Source: an uncultured Lachnospiraceae bacterium
Lineage (GTDB): Bacteria; Bacillota; Clostridia; Lachnospirales; Lachnospiraceae
Reading direction: 5' to 3'
Assembly: GCA_910588215.1 (NCBI GenBank)
Contig: CAJUQJ010000003.1
Coordinates: 140,060 to 183,522, forward strand
DNA: 43,463 nt
Part shown: in pieces, positions 1 to 8,343 of the stretch
Layout of the letters: the number at the start of each line of letters is the position of its first letter
How positions within the stretch are numbered: position 1 is the first letter of the stretch
Translations under genes and position numbers: made by a program
The notes under the pieces: model-generated
What the model was told of the DNA's origin: nothing
What the model saw: only the letters and a program-made list of their open reading frames with translations
Database searches by the model: none

Positions 1-720
1 TGATCAGCTCCGCCGCTCCGTTTTCAAACTCCACGGTCTTAAGGCACGCGCTGTTGCGGAATGCCGCTCCCCCTATCGTCGTCACGCTCCCTGGGATCGT
101 CAGCATTCCGGTTCCGTCCACGATATCACCTGTCAGGTTCTTCTTACCGAAAGCCACACCGTCAAAGGCCCCGGCTCCGATCGTCTCCAGCCCCTCATTC
201 AAGTGCACTTCCGCCAGACTTGTGCAGCCGGAAAATGCCCCCGTCCCGATGCTGTCCAGCGACGCCGGAAAATCCGCCGCCTGCAGGCTGCTACAGGCTT
301 CAAATGCCCAGTCCCCGATGCTCGTCAGACCCGTTCCAAACGTTACCGTCTCAAGACCGCTGCAGCCGTAAAATGTATGCTGCGGCATTGTTACCAGCTG
401 GTCCGGCAGCGTCACCTGCTTTAACGCCTTACAGCCCCTGAACGCGCCCTGATTCCCTTCGTACTGATAATCAGAACTCATGGAAAGCTCCGCCGCGCTG
501 TTTTGAAACTCCACGGTCTTAAGACACGCACTGTTCCGGAATGCCGCTCCCCCTATCGTCGTCACGCTCCCAGGGATCGTCAGTATTCCGGTTCCGTCCT
601 TAATGTCGCCCGTCAAAGTTTTCTCACCAAATGCCACGCCGTCAAAGGCCCCGGCTCCAATCGTCTGCAATCCCTCATTCAGGGTCACTTTCACCAGCTT
701 GGTACAGCCTGAAAATGCCC
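1..720 (-). repeat. Near-identical 480-bp (160-codon) duplication inside the LRR region
   Basis: Sequence near 31-200 recurs near 511-680 with only scattered differences. Both copies encode the same LNEGL-TIGAGAFDGVAFG, then IPGSVTTIGGAAFRNSACL, then KTVEF order. The spacing is 480 bp, which keeps frame. Recent internal duplication is typical of BspA-like arrays. The second copy is cut by the window edge. Confidence 0.7.
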
Positions 721-1634
721 CGTTTTCAATGCTTACCACAGTACCTGGAATTGTAACGCTCGTAATACTGGTATTATTTTTGAAAACATTACTGCCTATA
801 GTCTTCACTTCTGCCGGGATCTCGACAGCCCCGCCAGTTCCGTTATACTTAGTCAGCTTACCATCTGTATCTATCGTAAAGTCAGACGCACTTAACGCGG
901 CAGCTTCGAGTGAAGCCAGTTTCTCTTCTTCCAGCTCTCCCTCTTCTTCCTCGTCAGTCTCTTCTGACTCAATATCATCTTCATCTGCTCCGTCTTCTCC
1001 GTCCGGATCTGACTCACCATCGGACACGTCTCCTTCATCCGGATTCACATCTTCGCCGGTACCATCATTCTCACCAGGATCCGTATCTTCACCATCCCCG
1101 GTGCCTTCACCCGGATTCTTTCCATCGTCATCCCCGGTACCTTCATCTGATCCAGTCTCTCCGTCATTCCCGGTACCTTCATCCGATCCCGTCTCTCCGT
1201 CTTCTCCGGTACCTTCATCTGATCCTGTCTCTCCGTCTTCTCCGGTACCTTCATCCGATCCCGTCTCTCCGCCAGTTCCGGTTTCTTCACCTGATCCTGT
1301 CTCTCCGGTTTCTTCACCTGATCCTGTCTCTCCGGTTTCTCCACCTGATCCTGTCTCTTTGCCGGTTCCGCTATCCTCACCCGATCCGGAACCCGCATCA
1401 ACTCCACTTTCCTTGTCTAAAGTCGTCTCTGCCTTGATTTCAGTTGCGGATATTACCCCCCCATGTCGTTTCCGGCATTTCAGCCGTGACATGGGCGCCG
1501 ACCGCATTCTCTGCTTCTGTCTGGTATTCCGATGCAGACACTTGCATCATAGTCTGCGGCATCATAGTGAATATCATAGCCGCGGCCAACAGAAACGAAA
1601 GGCTTCTTTTCACGCTTCGCATCCAACGCTTCAT
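1..1634 (-). CDS. BspA-family leucine-rich-repeat surface protein, frame broken at a G7 tract (partial, runs off the window edge)
   Basis: The start at 1634 has a strong RBS (AAGGAGGAG, 1650-1642). The first 34 residues are a signal peptide: KRW/RSVKR basic start, hydrophobic core, A-x-A-like VSA before SEYQ. The frame stops at 1440 after 64 codons. If one G of the seven at 1456-1462 is removed, the frame continues without a stop to position 1. It then encodes a Gly/Glu/Asp/Thr-rich linker (about codons 60-200) followed by LRR_5/BspA-type repeats with recurrent IPGSVTTIGGAAF, LNEGLQTIGAGAF and FSGCTKL elements. BspA-like proteins are exported adhesins or host-interacting proteins. The C-terminus and any anchor lie outside the window. 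The promoter at 1810-1839 looks intact, so the frameshift may be a phase-off state, a sequencing indel or a recent mutation. Confidence 0.8.
1136..1366 (-). repeat. 36-bp and 27-bp tandem repeats encoding a Gly/Glu/Thr/Ser/Asp linker
   Basis: Four units of 36 bp are marked by GGTACC at 1136, 1172, 1208 and 1244 and encode ETGSDEGTGEDG-like 12-mers. They are followed by three units of 27 bp marked by GGTTTC at 1280, 1307 and 1334 and encoding GEETGETGS-like 9-mers. Unit lengths are multiples of three, so copy-number change would alter stalk length without changing frame. The position between signal peptide and LRR domain suggests a flexible acidic stalk. Confidence 0.8.
1456..1462 (-). repeat. 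G7 homopolymer tract at the frame break of the BspA-like gene
   Basis: The coding strand has seven consecutive G (C7 on the plus strand), about 58 codons into the gene and just after the signal peptide. With seven G the reading frame ends at 1440. With six or nine G it joins the long downstream frame. This is the standard geometry of slipped-strand phase variation, but an assembly indel gives the same picture. Confidence 0.75.
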
Positions 1635-1809
1635 CCTTCTCTCCTCCTTCATATCAGCGTTTGTCATCAGATAGTCTTAACAGACAAATACCCATGTCAT
1701 ATCTCTCAGACTGCTATAGACAGACACAGGTATCCGGTAAAAATGTACACCAAATCAATGATTCCGTATGACATCCACACAAGCAAAACTATCTGTAAAC
1801 CTTATTTTT

Positions 1810-1839
1810 ATTATACGATGACAAAATTATCTGTGTCAA
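1810..1839 (-). promoter_or_regulatory. Sigma-A promoter of the BspA-like gene with an overlapping dyad
   Basis: On the minus strand TTGACA (1839-1834) and TATAAT (1815-1810) are separated by 18 bp. Both hexamers match consensus fully. A GTGTC-N10-GACAC dyad overlaps the -35 element (1833-1852) and may be an operator. The leader to the start codon is about 165 nt. Confidence 0.7.
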
Positions 1840-1964
1840 TCTATTTAGACACCTGATGCTTATATTCGTAACAGTTCGGCCTTCGGCTTCACTGTCACGC
1901 CTGACCGGCTCCATCCTTCCGCCGGGAAATTTGTTTGCAGAGGATGGAAGTTCACAGTATTTTC

Positions 1965-1973
1965 TGCTATAAT
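1965..1973 (+). promoter_or_regulatory. Extended -10 promoter toward the chemoreceptor gene
   Basis: TGC-TATAAT is an extended -10 element. No good -35 is seen 17 bp upstream. If used, it gives a leader of about 180 nt that includes the inverted repeat at 2069-2129. The rest of the gap 1635-2157 holds no gene that I can support. Confidence 0.45.
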
Positions 1974-2068
1974 AGTAAATTACTGTAGAAGTAACCTGTC
2001 AATCAGGAGTACGCATTACACTGCGGACTCCGTGAACGCGCCAAAATCTCCGATTTTGTGTGCATATT

Positions 2069-2129
2069 TTTCTAAACACCCACTTCTATTCATGGTGATA
2101 TCATAATGTAGGATATGGGTGTTTAGAAA
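2069..2129. repeat. Perfect 14-bp inverted repeat upstream of the chemoreceptor gene
   Basis: TTTCTAAACACCCA (2069-2082) is the exact reverse complement of 2116-2129, with a 33-bp spacer. It lies 28 bp upstream of the MCP start. There is no T-run after the right arm, so a simple intrinsic terminator is unlikely. It could be an RNA hairpin, a binding site, or recombination arms. Confidence 0.7.
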
Positions 2130-2157
2130 TTAAAAATACAGATGCGAGGATGCTGAC

Positions 2158-3882
2158 ATGAAAAAAAGAAAAACAAGAGGTATTGGTATTCGGGCTAAAA
2201 TTCTATTCCCTGCAAGCATGGTGATCATTTTACTGTGTCTGGTAATGGGTACAACCTCTTATCAACGTATTGAAGAAGGACTGATTGCCATGGGTGTTGA
2301 AGAAGCACAGATGGCGGCAACTATTTCCACAAAAGTAATTGATGCGGAACAGGTAGCCGGGGTAACAGCAGAATCACAAGGAAGCGAAGCGTATAACGCT
2401 CTGCTGGAAAGCATGCTTGGCGTTATGCAGGATTGTGGAATTGAATATTTGTATACTTTATATACGGATGGCGATAAAGTATACTACGGAATTGACGCGG
2501 ACAGTACAGGAGACGGTAATCAATACGGCACCGTTTTCGAGACGTCGTATCAGGAATTGAAATCTGTTTTCGACGGGGAAATGTATGTGCAGGACTATAT
2601 CGATTCCACCGCAGACGGCGATCTGATTTCGGCATATATGCCCCTTATTAACAGCAGTGGAGAAGTTGTCAGCATTGTGGGCTGCGATTACAATGCTGCC
2701 GGAGTTGTGGAACGCTTGTCTAAGGCTCTTGGCCGCGTAATACAGATTTCGCTGATCTGCCTGGCCATCGCTCTGTTAATCCTCAATTTCACTGTAGGCA
2801 AAGTGATCAAAACGCTGTATAAAGTTGACGGTAAAATCTATGATCTGGTACATAATGAAGGCGACTTGACGCAGACTCTGGATGTCCATACCGGGGACGA
2901 AATGGAAGTGATCGCGGAGAATGTCAACGGGCTGCTTCAGCATATACGCGAAATTATGCTGAGCATATCCCAAAATGCAGAATATTTAAAAGATTCCTCC
3001 CATAAAGTGTCAAATAAGCTGGAATATGGCAATTCAGAGATTGCCGATGTTTCTGCTTCGATGGAAGAGATGAGCGCCGCAATGGAGGAGTCCAGCGCTT
3101 CGCTGTCTCAGGTAAATGAATCTATCAGGCAGATATTTGAGTCGATAGAGAATATTTATGAACAAGCCGTAAATGGAAGCGCATCTTCTGACAGAATCAT
3201 GAAAAGCGCTTCGGAAGTATATAATCGGGCAGTGACAGAGAAACAGGATGCAATGCTTCAGGCTGCCAATATGGCAGCAACAGTTCACCAGAAAATTGAG
3301 AAATCCAAGGATGTAGAGAAGATCAGGGAGCTTACAAAGAACATTATCACCATCACCGAAGAAACGAACCTGTTAGCATTAAATGCAAGTATCGAAGCTG
3401 CGCGGGCAGGAGAATCAGGAAGAGGATTTGTGGTAGTCGCAGACCAAATCGGAAAGCTGGCCTCCAATTCCGCCGCATCTGCAACAGAGATTCAGAAAGT
3501 AACCGCTGAGGTGATCCAGACGGTAGACGAACTGGCGGCCGAAGCGCAGAAAATGATTACATTTATGAATGATACGGCACTCGGCGGCTATGAAAAGCTG
3601 CTGGAAACCAGCGAAAGCTATCAAAACAATGTAGGAAACATGAATGAGATGATGCAGCGCTTTGCTGCGGAGAACGAGCAGTTGAAGCTGAATATGAACG
3701 AAATTAAAATGGCTCTGGGGGATGTGAAAACAGCCGTAAGCGAAAGTGCTGCAGGGGTAACAAATGTAGCGGAAACCGCTGTAAGACTGGCAGACCACGT
3801 AAGAGATATCGGAAAAGAATCCGATTTCAATCTGGAAATTGTGAACAGATTAAACAGTGAAGTAGGTAAGTTTAAATTATAA
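2158..3882 (+). CDS. Methyl-accepting chemotaxis protein
   Basis: This transmembrane chemoreceptor would signal to CheA/CheW. It has 574 residues. TM1 lies at about 14-36 and an extracellular sensor of about 155 residues at about 37-190, with Cache-like features (YLYTLYTDGDKVYYGID, GEVVSIVGCDYN). TM2 is at about 194-216, followed by a HAMP linker. The cytoplasmic domain carries the conserved hairpin tip EETNLLALNASIEAARAGES near residue 400. The start is supported by GAGG 8 nt upstream. It is a lone gene between opposing units; no che gene is nearby. The ligand is unknown. Confidence 0.92.
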   Translation: MKKRKTRGIGIRAKILFPASMVIILLCLVMGTTSYQRIEEGLIAMGVEEAQMAATISTKVIDAEQVAGVTAESQGSEAYNALLESMLGVMQDCGIEYLYTLYTDGDKVYYGIDADSTGDGNQYGTVFETSYQELKSVFDGEMYVQDYIDSTADGDLISAYMPLINSSGEVVSIVGCDYNAAGVVERLSKALGRVIQISLICLAIALLILNFTVGKVIKTLYKVDGKIYDLVHNEGDLTQTLDVHTGDEMEVIAENVNGLLQHIREIMLSISQNAEYLKDSSHKVSNKLEYGNSEIADVSASMEEMSAAMEESSASLSQVNESIRQIFESIENIYEQAVNGSASSDRIMKSASEVYNRAVTEKQDAMLQAANMAATVHQKIEKSKDVEKIRELTKNIITITEETNLLALNASIEAARAGESGRGFVVVADQIGKLASNSAASATEIQKVTAEVIQTVDELAAEAQKMITFMNDTALGGYEKLLETSESYQNNVGNMNEMMQRFAAENEQLKLNMNEIKMALGDVKTAVSESAAGVTNVAETAVRLADHVRDIGKESDFNLEIVNRLNSEVGKFKL

Positions 3883-3889
3883 ACACTTT

Positions 3890-3923
3890 GGCCGGGGCCA
3901 CGCATTCAATGCGAACCCCGGCC
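3890..3923. terminator. Hairpin between the convergent MCP and amidohydrolase genes
   Basis: GGCCGGGG (3890-3897) pairs with CCCCGGCC (3916-3923), and an inner GCAT/ATGC pair extends the stem. It lies between two converging stop codons, so it could serve both strands. U-tracts are weak. Confidence 0.6.
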
Positions 3924-3956
3924 AGGCCATTACAGTTCTATACTATATACAAGTCC

Positions 3957-5132
3957 TCACTGTTTCAGATCCTCTTCCAGTACCTTGGCCAACAACTCCG
4001 CCGCCGGCAGGATCACACTCCTTTTCACACAGAATGCCGGATGATGGATCGGATGCCCCACGCCTGTACCAATCTTCAAGTAGCAGCCCGGTATCTGCCT
4101 GCCCATCGTTTCTTCCTCCATGTAATAAGAGAAATCATCCCCACCCAGAGACATCTCCTCCGGCACTGTCCGCATTCCCTGGCTCTGCGCAACCTTCTCA
4201 CAAAGCTGCGCCATATTACCGTCATTATAAGTAGCCGGTGCACTATCGATCCAGACGATCTCTGCCTTCGCGCCATAAGCCGCGGCAATTCCTTCCACCG
4301 TCTCCCGCACTCTCCGCTCATATAAGACCCGGTCTTCCCTCTGCATCGTCCGCACCGTTCCCTCCAGCTCTGCCAGCGCAGGAATCACGTTCCAGGTTGT
4401 CCCGGCCTGCACTCTGGTCACACTAAGTAATGCCGGGTGAAAGGCGTTCACATTGCGTCCCACGATCGTATGCAGCCCCTGTATGATGGCAGCCGCGACC
4501 GGGATCGGATCAATGCCGTCGTCGGGATGAGCGCCATGGCAGCCAACCCCTTTCACACGGATCAAAAACCGATCCACCGCCGCAGTCACATAGCCTTCGC
4601 GAATGCCGACCACGCCTTCCGCATTCGTAGGATCTGCGTGAAATCCCCAGATGCGCTCCACATCTTCCATTACATCCGTTTCCAGTATCTTCATGGCGCC
4701 GCGGGCATCCTCTTCCCCGGGCTGAAAGATAAATTTCACCGTTCCGCACAGCCGTTCCCTGTACGCCTGTAATAGAATTGCTGCCCCAATCCCGGCCGTG
4801 ATATGCAGGTCATGACCGCAGGCATGCATCTTCCCTCTGCTTTCAGAAGCATACGGAATCTCCGCCTCTTCCACAATGGGAAGTGCATCTATATCACAGC
4901 GAAGCGCAAGTATCCTCTCCTGTCCATCCGGAGCTGTCCGTGTGCCGCGCACCACTGCCACTAATCCCGTGGCAAGCGGATAAGGCAGTATCTCGATTCC
5001 CGCCTCTGTGAGCAGTTCCCGTATCTTTGCGGTAGTCTCCACTTCCTCATAGGAAAGTTCCGGATGTCTGTGAAACCACTCGAACTGCTGTATTAAATAC
5101 TGTTCCAACTGCTCTTTGTTCTGTAAATCCAT
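3957..5132 (-). CDS. M20-family amidohydrolase (N-acyl-amino-acid/peptide hydrolase)
   Basis: This is a metal-dependent amidohydrolase of the M20D (HipO/AbgB/IlvE-adjacent aminoacylase) type, releasing amino acids from N-acyl or amino-acyl conjugates. Features are FHRHPELSYEE near the N-terminus, the metal motif ACGHDLH, FQPGEED with the catalytic Glu pair, GCHGAHPDDGIDPI, and a C-terminal GGDDFSYY. It has 391 residues, the usual family size. I choose the ATG at 5132 because GGAGG sits 5 nt upstream; an in-frame ATG 12 bp further up lies inside the RBS. It is the last gene of the peptide-transport operon (64 bp after the permease), so its substrate is probably imported by that system. The exact substrate cannot be read from sequence. 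Confidence 0.88.
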   Translation of the reverse strand: MDLQNKEQLEQYLIQQFEWFHRHPELSYEEVETTAKIRELLTEAGIEILPYPLATGLVAVVRGTRTAPDGQERILALRCDIDALPIVEEAEIPYASESRGKMHACGHDLHITAGIGAAILLQAYRERLCGTVKFIFQPGEEDARGAMKILETDVMEDVERIWGFHADPTNAEGVVGIREGYVTAAVDRFLIRVKGVGCHGAHPDDGIDPIPVAAAIIQGLHTIVGRNVNAFHPALLSVTRVQAGTTWNVIPALAELEGTVRTMQREDRVLYERRVRETVEGIAAAYGAKAEIVWIDSAPATYNDGNMAQLCEKVAQSQGMRTVPEEMSLGGDDFSYYMEEETMGRQIPGCYLKIGTGVGHPIHHPAFCVKRSVILPAAELLAKVLEEDLKQ

Positions 5133-5196
5133 GTTTACCTCCATCCCGAAGCATCACAAATTCTGCATTACTCTTGACTCGATTTACGTTCACTTT

Positions 5197-6117
5197 CTAT
5201 CTCCCGCTGTTTGGATCCAGGGCATCTCTCAGCGCATCTCCGATAAAATTGATCGCCATCACCACTACCACGATCAGCAGTCCCGGCGGAATCCACAGCC
5301 AGGGCTGCGTCGTCAACACCGTCAGAGACTGCGCGCCGTTTAACATATTGCCCAGACTCGATGCCGGAGGCTGCACGCCCTGTCCCAGAAAGCTCAGAGC
5401 CGCCTCGTCCAGGATCGACAGCGCCAGTACCGAAGTGGCATAGACTAAGATCGGCGCCACCGTATTGGGCAGGATCTCCGAAAACAGAATGTGCCGCAGC
5501 GGCATACCCGCCACGATATTGCTCTTTACGAAATTCGTCTCCCGCAGATTCAGGACATTGCCGCGCACCAGCCTGGCGATCCCCGGCCAGTCCACAAAAC
5601 CGAGGATCCATATGATATTCCACATGCCGGGTTTGAAGACGGCTGCCGCCACCAGCACCAGCAATATATAAGGGAATGACATGACCATATCGGTAAACCG
5701 CATGATGATCATATCCGCTATGCCGCCAAAATACCCAGCGACCAGCCCAAGCAGCACCCCGATCACCGTCGAGATCAGCGTCGCCATCACACCCACCAGC
5801 AGAGAAACCCTGGTAGCATATAAGAGCCTGCTCAGCACATCCCGGCCAATCTGATCCGTCCCCAGCCAGAATTCTTTAGAAGGGCCTTGTGCAAAAGGGC
5901 CCGCGATATCATTCGGGTCATAAGGCGCAATGAACGGCGCCAGGATCGCAGCCCCCACGATCACCGCAAGCACGATCAGGCTGACAGCCGCCAGATGATG
6001 ACGCTTAAACCGCCTGCTCACTGTCTGCAGATAGCTCTCACTGCCAATATCCGGTTTCTGTCCCCTTCCCGGACCGCTTTTTTCATGAAATTTCCTGTCT
6101 ATCTCCCGCAGCATCAT
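5197..6117 (-). CDS. oppC: Peptide ABC transporter permease (OppC/DppC family)
   Basis: This is the second inner-membrane permease of the peptide importer. It has 306 residues. A cytoplasmic N-terminal segment is followed by about six membrane segments starting at LAAVSLIVLAVIVGAAILAP. The permease/ATPase coupling loop (EAA-type) contains PLRHILFSEILPNTVAPILV. The C-terminal GDALRDALDPNSGR ending is typical of OppC/DppC. GGAGG lies upstream of tandem ATGs at 6117/6114. It is separated from oppB by a 102-bp gap containing two strong hairpins, unusual inside such an operon. Opp versus Dpp specificity is not decidable here. Confidence 0.9.
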   Translation of the reverse strand: MMLREIDRKFHEKSGPGRGQKPDIGSESYLQTVSRRFKRHHLAAVSLIVLAVIVGAAILAPFIAPYDPNDIAGPFAQGPSKEFWLGTDQIGRDVLSRLLYATRVSLLVGVMATLISTVIGVLLGLVAGYFGGIADMIIMRFTDMVMSFPYILLVLVAAAVFKPGMWNIIWILGFVDWPGIARLVRGNVLNLRETNFVKSNIVAGMPLRHILFSEILPNTVAPILVYATSVLALSILDEAALSFLGQGVQPPASSLGNMLNGAQSLTVLTTQPWLWIPPGLLIVVVVMAINFIGDALRDALDPNSGR

Positions 6118-6133
6118 TCACTCTAACCTCCAT

Positions 6134-6192
6134 GTCGCTGCTTCGCAGCGACACAAATCTGTGCGGAGAATGCCGTATTTCAGGCATTCTCC
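6134..6192. repeat. Pair of perfect hairpins in the oppB-oppC gap
   Basis: GTCGCTGC-ttc-GCAGCGAC (6134-6152) is followed by GGAGAATGCC-N8-GGCATTCTCC (6165-6192). A related pair occurs at 17318-17362 before murF. Located inside the operon, the pair could be processing or partial termination sites that lower oppC and peptidase expression. Confidence 0.65.
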
Positions 6193-6219
6193 TGCTATCA
6201 CTTTTTCTTCAATGGAATA

Positions 6220-7167
6220 TCAATCCAGCTGGATTGTCGGATCCACCAACGCATACAAAATATCCGTGACCAGATTTGCCACAAGCACTACTATGGCCGA
6301 CAACAGACACACACCCATGATCACCGGAAAATCCCGGTTGCTGATAGCGCTCATTGTCATCAGGCCCAGTCCAGGCCAGGAAAAAACCTGCTCGATAATG
6401 ACCGCCCCGCCAAACAGCATCGGAATCTCCATACCGATGACTGTGATGATCGGCACCAGGGCATTGCGCAGCGCATGCTTATTGATCACGCGAAATCGCC
6501 CGATCCCTTTGGCTCTTGCCGTCCGCAAATAATCCTGCTGCAGGATCTCAAGCATTGCGCTCCTGATATAGCGGATATTGCTGCCGGCCATGGAAAAGGC
6601 AAGAACAGTCACCGGCATCACCATATGTCTGGCTACATCCGCCGCACCGCTCTGTGTTCCCAGCGTCGTCATGCCGCCGGAAGGCAGCCAGCCTAACTTC
6701 ACCGTAAAAACATAGATCAGCAGAAGGGACAAGAAAAATCCCGGCACACTGCTGCCAAGGAAGGACGCTGTCACCACCGCATAATCCCCCTTGGAATACT
6801 GCCGGATCGCACTGTAGATTCCCGCAGGGACCGCCAGAAGAAGGCTCACCAGAAGCGAGACACCCATCAGGAGCAGAGTCGGTCCGATATGACTGCCAAT
6901 CATGCCGCTGACCGGCTGAAAGGACTTCATGGAATAACCCAGATTCCCCTGCAGAAGTTCTCCCAGCCAGACAAAATACTGCACAAGTATCGGCTGATCC
7001 AGTCCCAGCGCGATTCTCTTCGCTTCCACTGCCGCCTCTGACACCCTAGGCCCCTGCAGCATCTCCAAAGGACTTCCTGCCAGACACATGATCGTATAAT
7101 CTATAATCGTGATGCCGATCAATACCGGTATAGCGATCAAGATACGTTTTAAAATATATTTACCCAT
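6220..7167 (-). CDS. oppB: Peptide ABC transporter permease (OppB/DppB family)
   Basis: This is the first permease of the importer. It has 315 residues. The N-terminus KYILKRILIAIPVLIGITII is the classic OppB/DppB start. Six hydrophobic segments follow. The conserved DYLRTARAKGIGRFRVINKHALRNA coupling loop lies near residue 205, and the C-terminus ends in LVDPTIQLD. It follows oppF by 78 bp and precedes oppC. It forms the membrane channel as a heterodimer with OppC. Confidence 0.92.
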   Translation of the reverse strand: MGKYILKRILIAIPVLIGITIIDYTIMCLAGSPLEMLQGPRVSEAAVEAKRIALGLDQPILVQYFVWLGELLQGNLGYSMKSFQPVSGMIGSHIGPTLLLMGVSLLVSLLLAVPAGIYSAIRQYSKGDYAVVTASFLGSSVPGFFLSLLLIYVFTVKLGWLPSGGMTTLGTQSGAADVARHMVMPVTVLAFSMAGSNIRYIRSAMLEILQQDYLRTARAKGIGRFRVINKHALRNALVPIITVIGMEIPMLFGGAVIIEQVFSWPGLGLMTMSAISNRDFPVIMGVCLLSAIVVLVANLVTDILYALVDPTIQLD

Positions 7168-7245
7168 AACTTCCTTTACTCCAAACTACGGCTGAAGCCT
7201 TTTCGGCTTATGCTAAAAAACCTTTCCGCTGCTATATGCATTCCT

Positions 7246-8343
7246 TTATGGTTCCTGCCGTACGCCGTGGAAGCCTGCCACCGGGCAGGCCGCCAGATGC
7301 ATGCTTTGCTGTATCGTCCGGGTTCTCACCCCGGCCTTACTGCTGTCAAGTGCTGCCGCCTGCACCACGTTGCTGCCGACAGTCTGTCCTATCTCCTGCA
7401 TCTCCGGTACCACCTGCCTGCACTGCTTGGTCGCGTAAGGGCACCGCGGATGGAATCTGCACCCTTCCGGCGGACAAGTACTGCTGCCGATCTCTCCCTG
7501 CAGCAGACTGCGCTCCCTGCCCTTTTCTCTGGGATCAGGAATCGGCACCGCTTCCAGCAGCGCCTGCGTGTATGGGTGTACCGGGTGATTGAAGATTTCC
7601 CTGGCTTCACCATACTCCACGATCTTTCCCAGATACATGACCGCGATCTGATCGCTCACATAGTTGACTGCCCCCAGGCCATGCCCCACAAACAGCAGCG
7701 TCAGCCCCAGTTCCTTCTGTAACTCCTTCAATAGATTCAGGATCTGCGCCTGAATGGATACATCCAGCGCGCTCACCGGCTCATCACACACGATAAACTC
7801 CGGATTTAGGGACAAGGCTCTCGCAATCCCGATCCGCTGTCTCTGTCCGCCGGAAAACTCATGTGGATATCTGCCCAGCACTGTTCTTGGCAGTCCTACC
7901 ATATCCAGCAAACGCAGGATCTCCTTTTCCACCGTATCTTTACTCGCGATCCTATGGTACAGCATGGGCTGCGCCAGGATCTCATAAATATGTTTGCGGG
8001 GATTCAACGAAGAATACGGATCTTGGAAGATCATCTGCAGCTTCGTTCTGACCTCCCGCATCTGCTTCCTGTCCTTCTGCAGAAGGGTCAGATCTACGCC
8101 GTCATAATAAATCTTTCCCTCCGTAGGAATCTCCAACCCCACCAGCTGTCTGCCGATGGTGGATTTGCCGCAGCCCGACTCGCCCACCAGTCCCAGTGTC
8201 TGTCCCCGCATCACGGAAAAACTGACTCCGTCCACTGCCTTCACATAACCGGTCGTATGTGTGATGATCCCGCCCTTGACAGGATAATATTTCTTCAGAT
8301 CTTCCACCCGAATCAACGGGATGTTCTCTTTTTCCACTATCAC
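7246..8343 (-). CDS. oppF: Peptide ABC transporter ATP-binding protein (OppF/DppF family)
   Basis: This ATPase subunit energises peptide import. Walker A is GESGCGKST, the signature is FSGGQRQRIGIARAL, and Walker B is FIVCDEPVSALD. The C-terminal oligopeptide/dipeptide transporter domain has the four-Cys cluster GCRFHPRCPYATKQC. I choose the GTG at 8343, which overlaps the upstream TAG by one base and has AAGGGA just upstream; a second GTG at 8337 is an alternative. An ATG 45 bp further up lies within the preceding gene and has no RBS. Length is about 365 residues. Confidence 0.9.
   Translation of the reverse strand: MIVEKENIPLIRVEDLKKYYPVKGGIITHTTGYVKAVDGVSFSVMRGQTLGLVGESGCGKSTIGRQLVGLEIPTEGKIYYDGVDLTLLQKDRKQMREVRTKLQMIFQDPYSSLNPRKHIYEILAQPMLYHRIASKDTVEKEILRLLDMVGLPRTVLGRYPHEFSGGQRQRIGIARALSLNPEFIVCDEPVSALDVSIQAQILNLLKELQKELGLTLLFVGHGLGAVNYVSDQIAVMYLGKIVEYGEAREIFNHPVHPYTQALLEAVPIPDPREKGRERSLLQGEIGSSTCPPEGCRFHPRCPYATKQCRQVVPEMQEIGQTVGSNVVQAAALDSSKAGVRTRTIQQSMHLAACPVAGFHGVRQEP

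Noticed and set aside
1136..1366. 36-bp spaced repeats as a CRISPR array
   Set aside because: Units are directly contiguous with no variable spacers and lie in frame within a coding region.
603..1856. Long plus-strand open frame rich in Ser/Pro
   Set aside because: It is the antisense of the Gly/Glu/Asp linker repeats and LRR region; it has no RBS and its low-complexity Ser/Pro content is a by-product of the minus-strand coding repeats.
1974..2157. c-di-GMP or other riboswitch in the 180-nt leader of the chemoreceptor gene
   Set aside because: Such switches do precede chemotaxis genes in Clostridia, but I could not find conserved core sequences of any class here.
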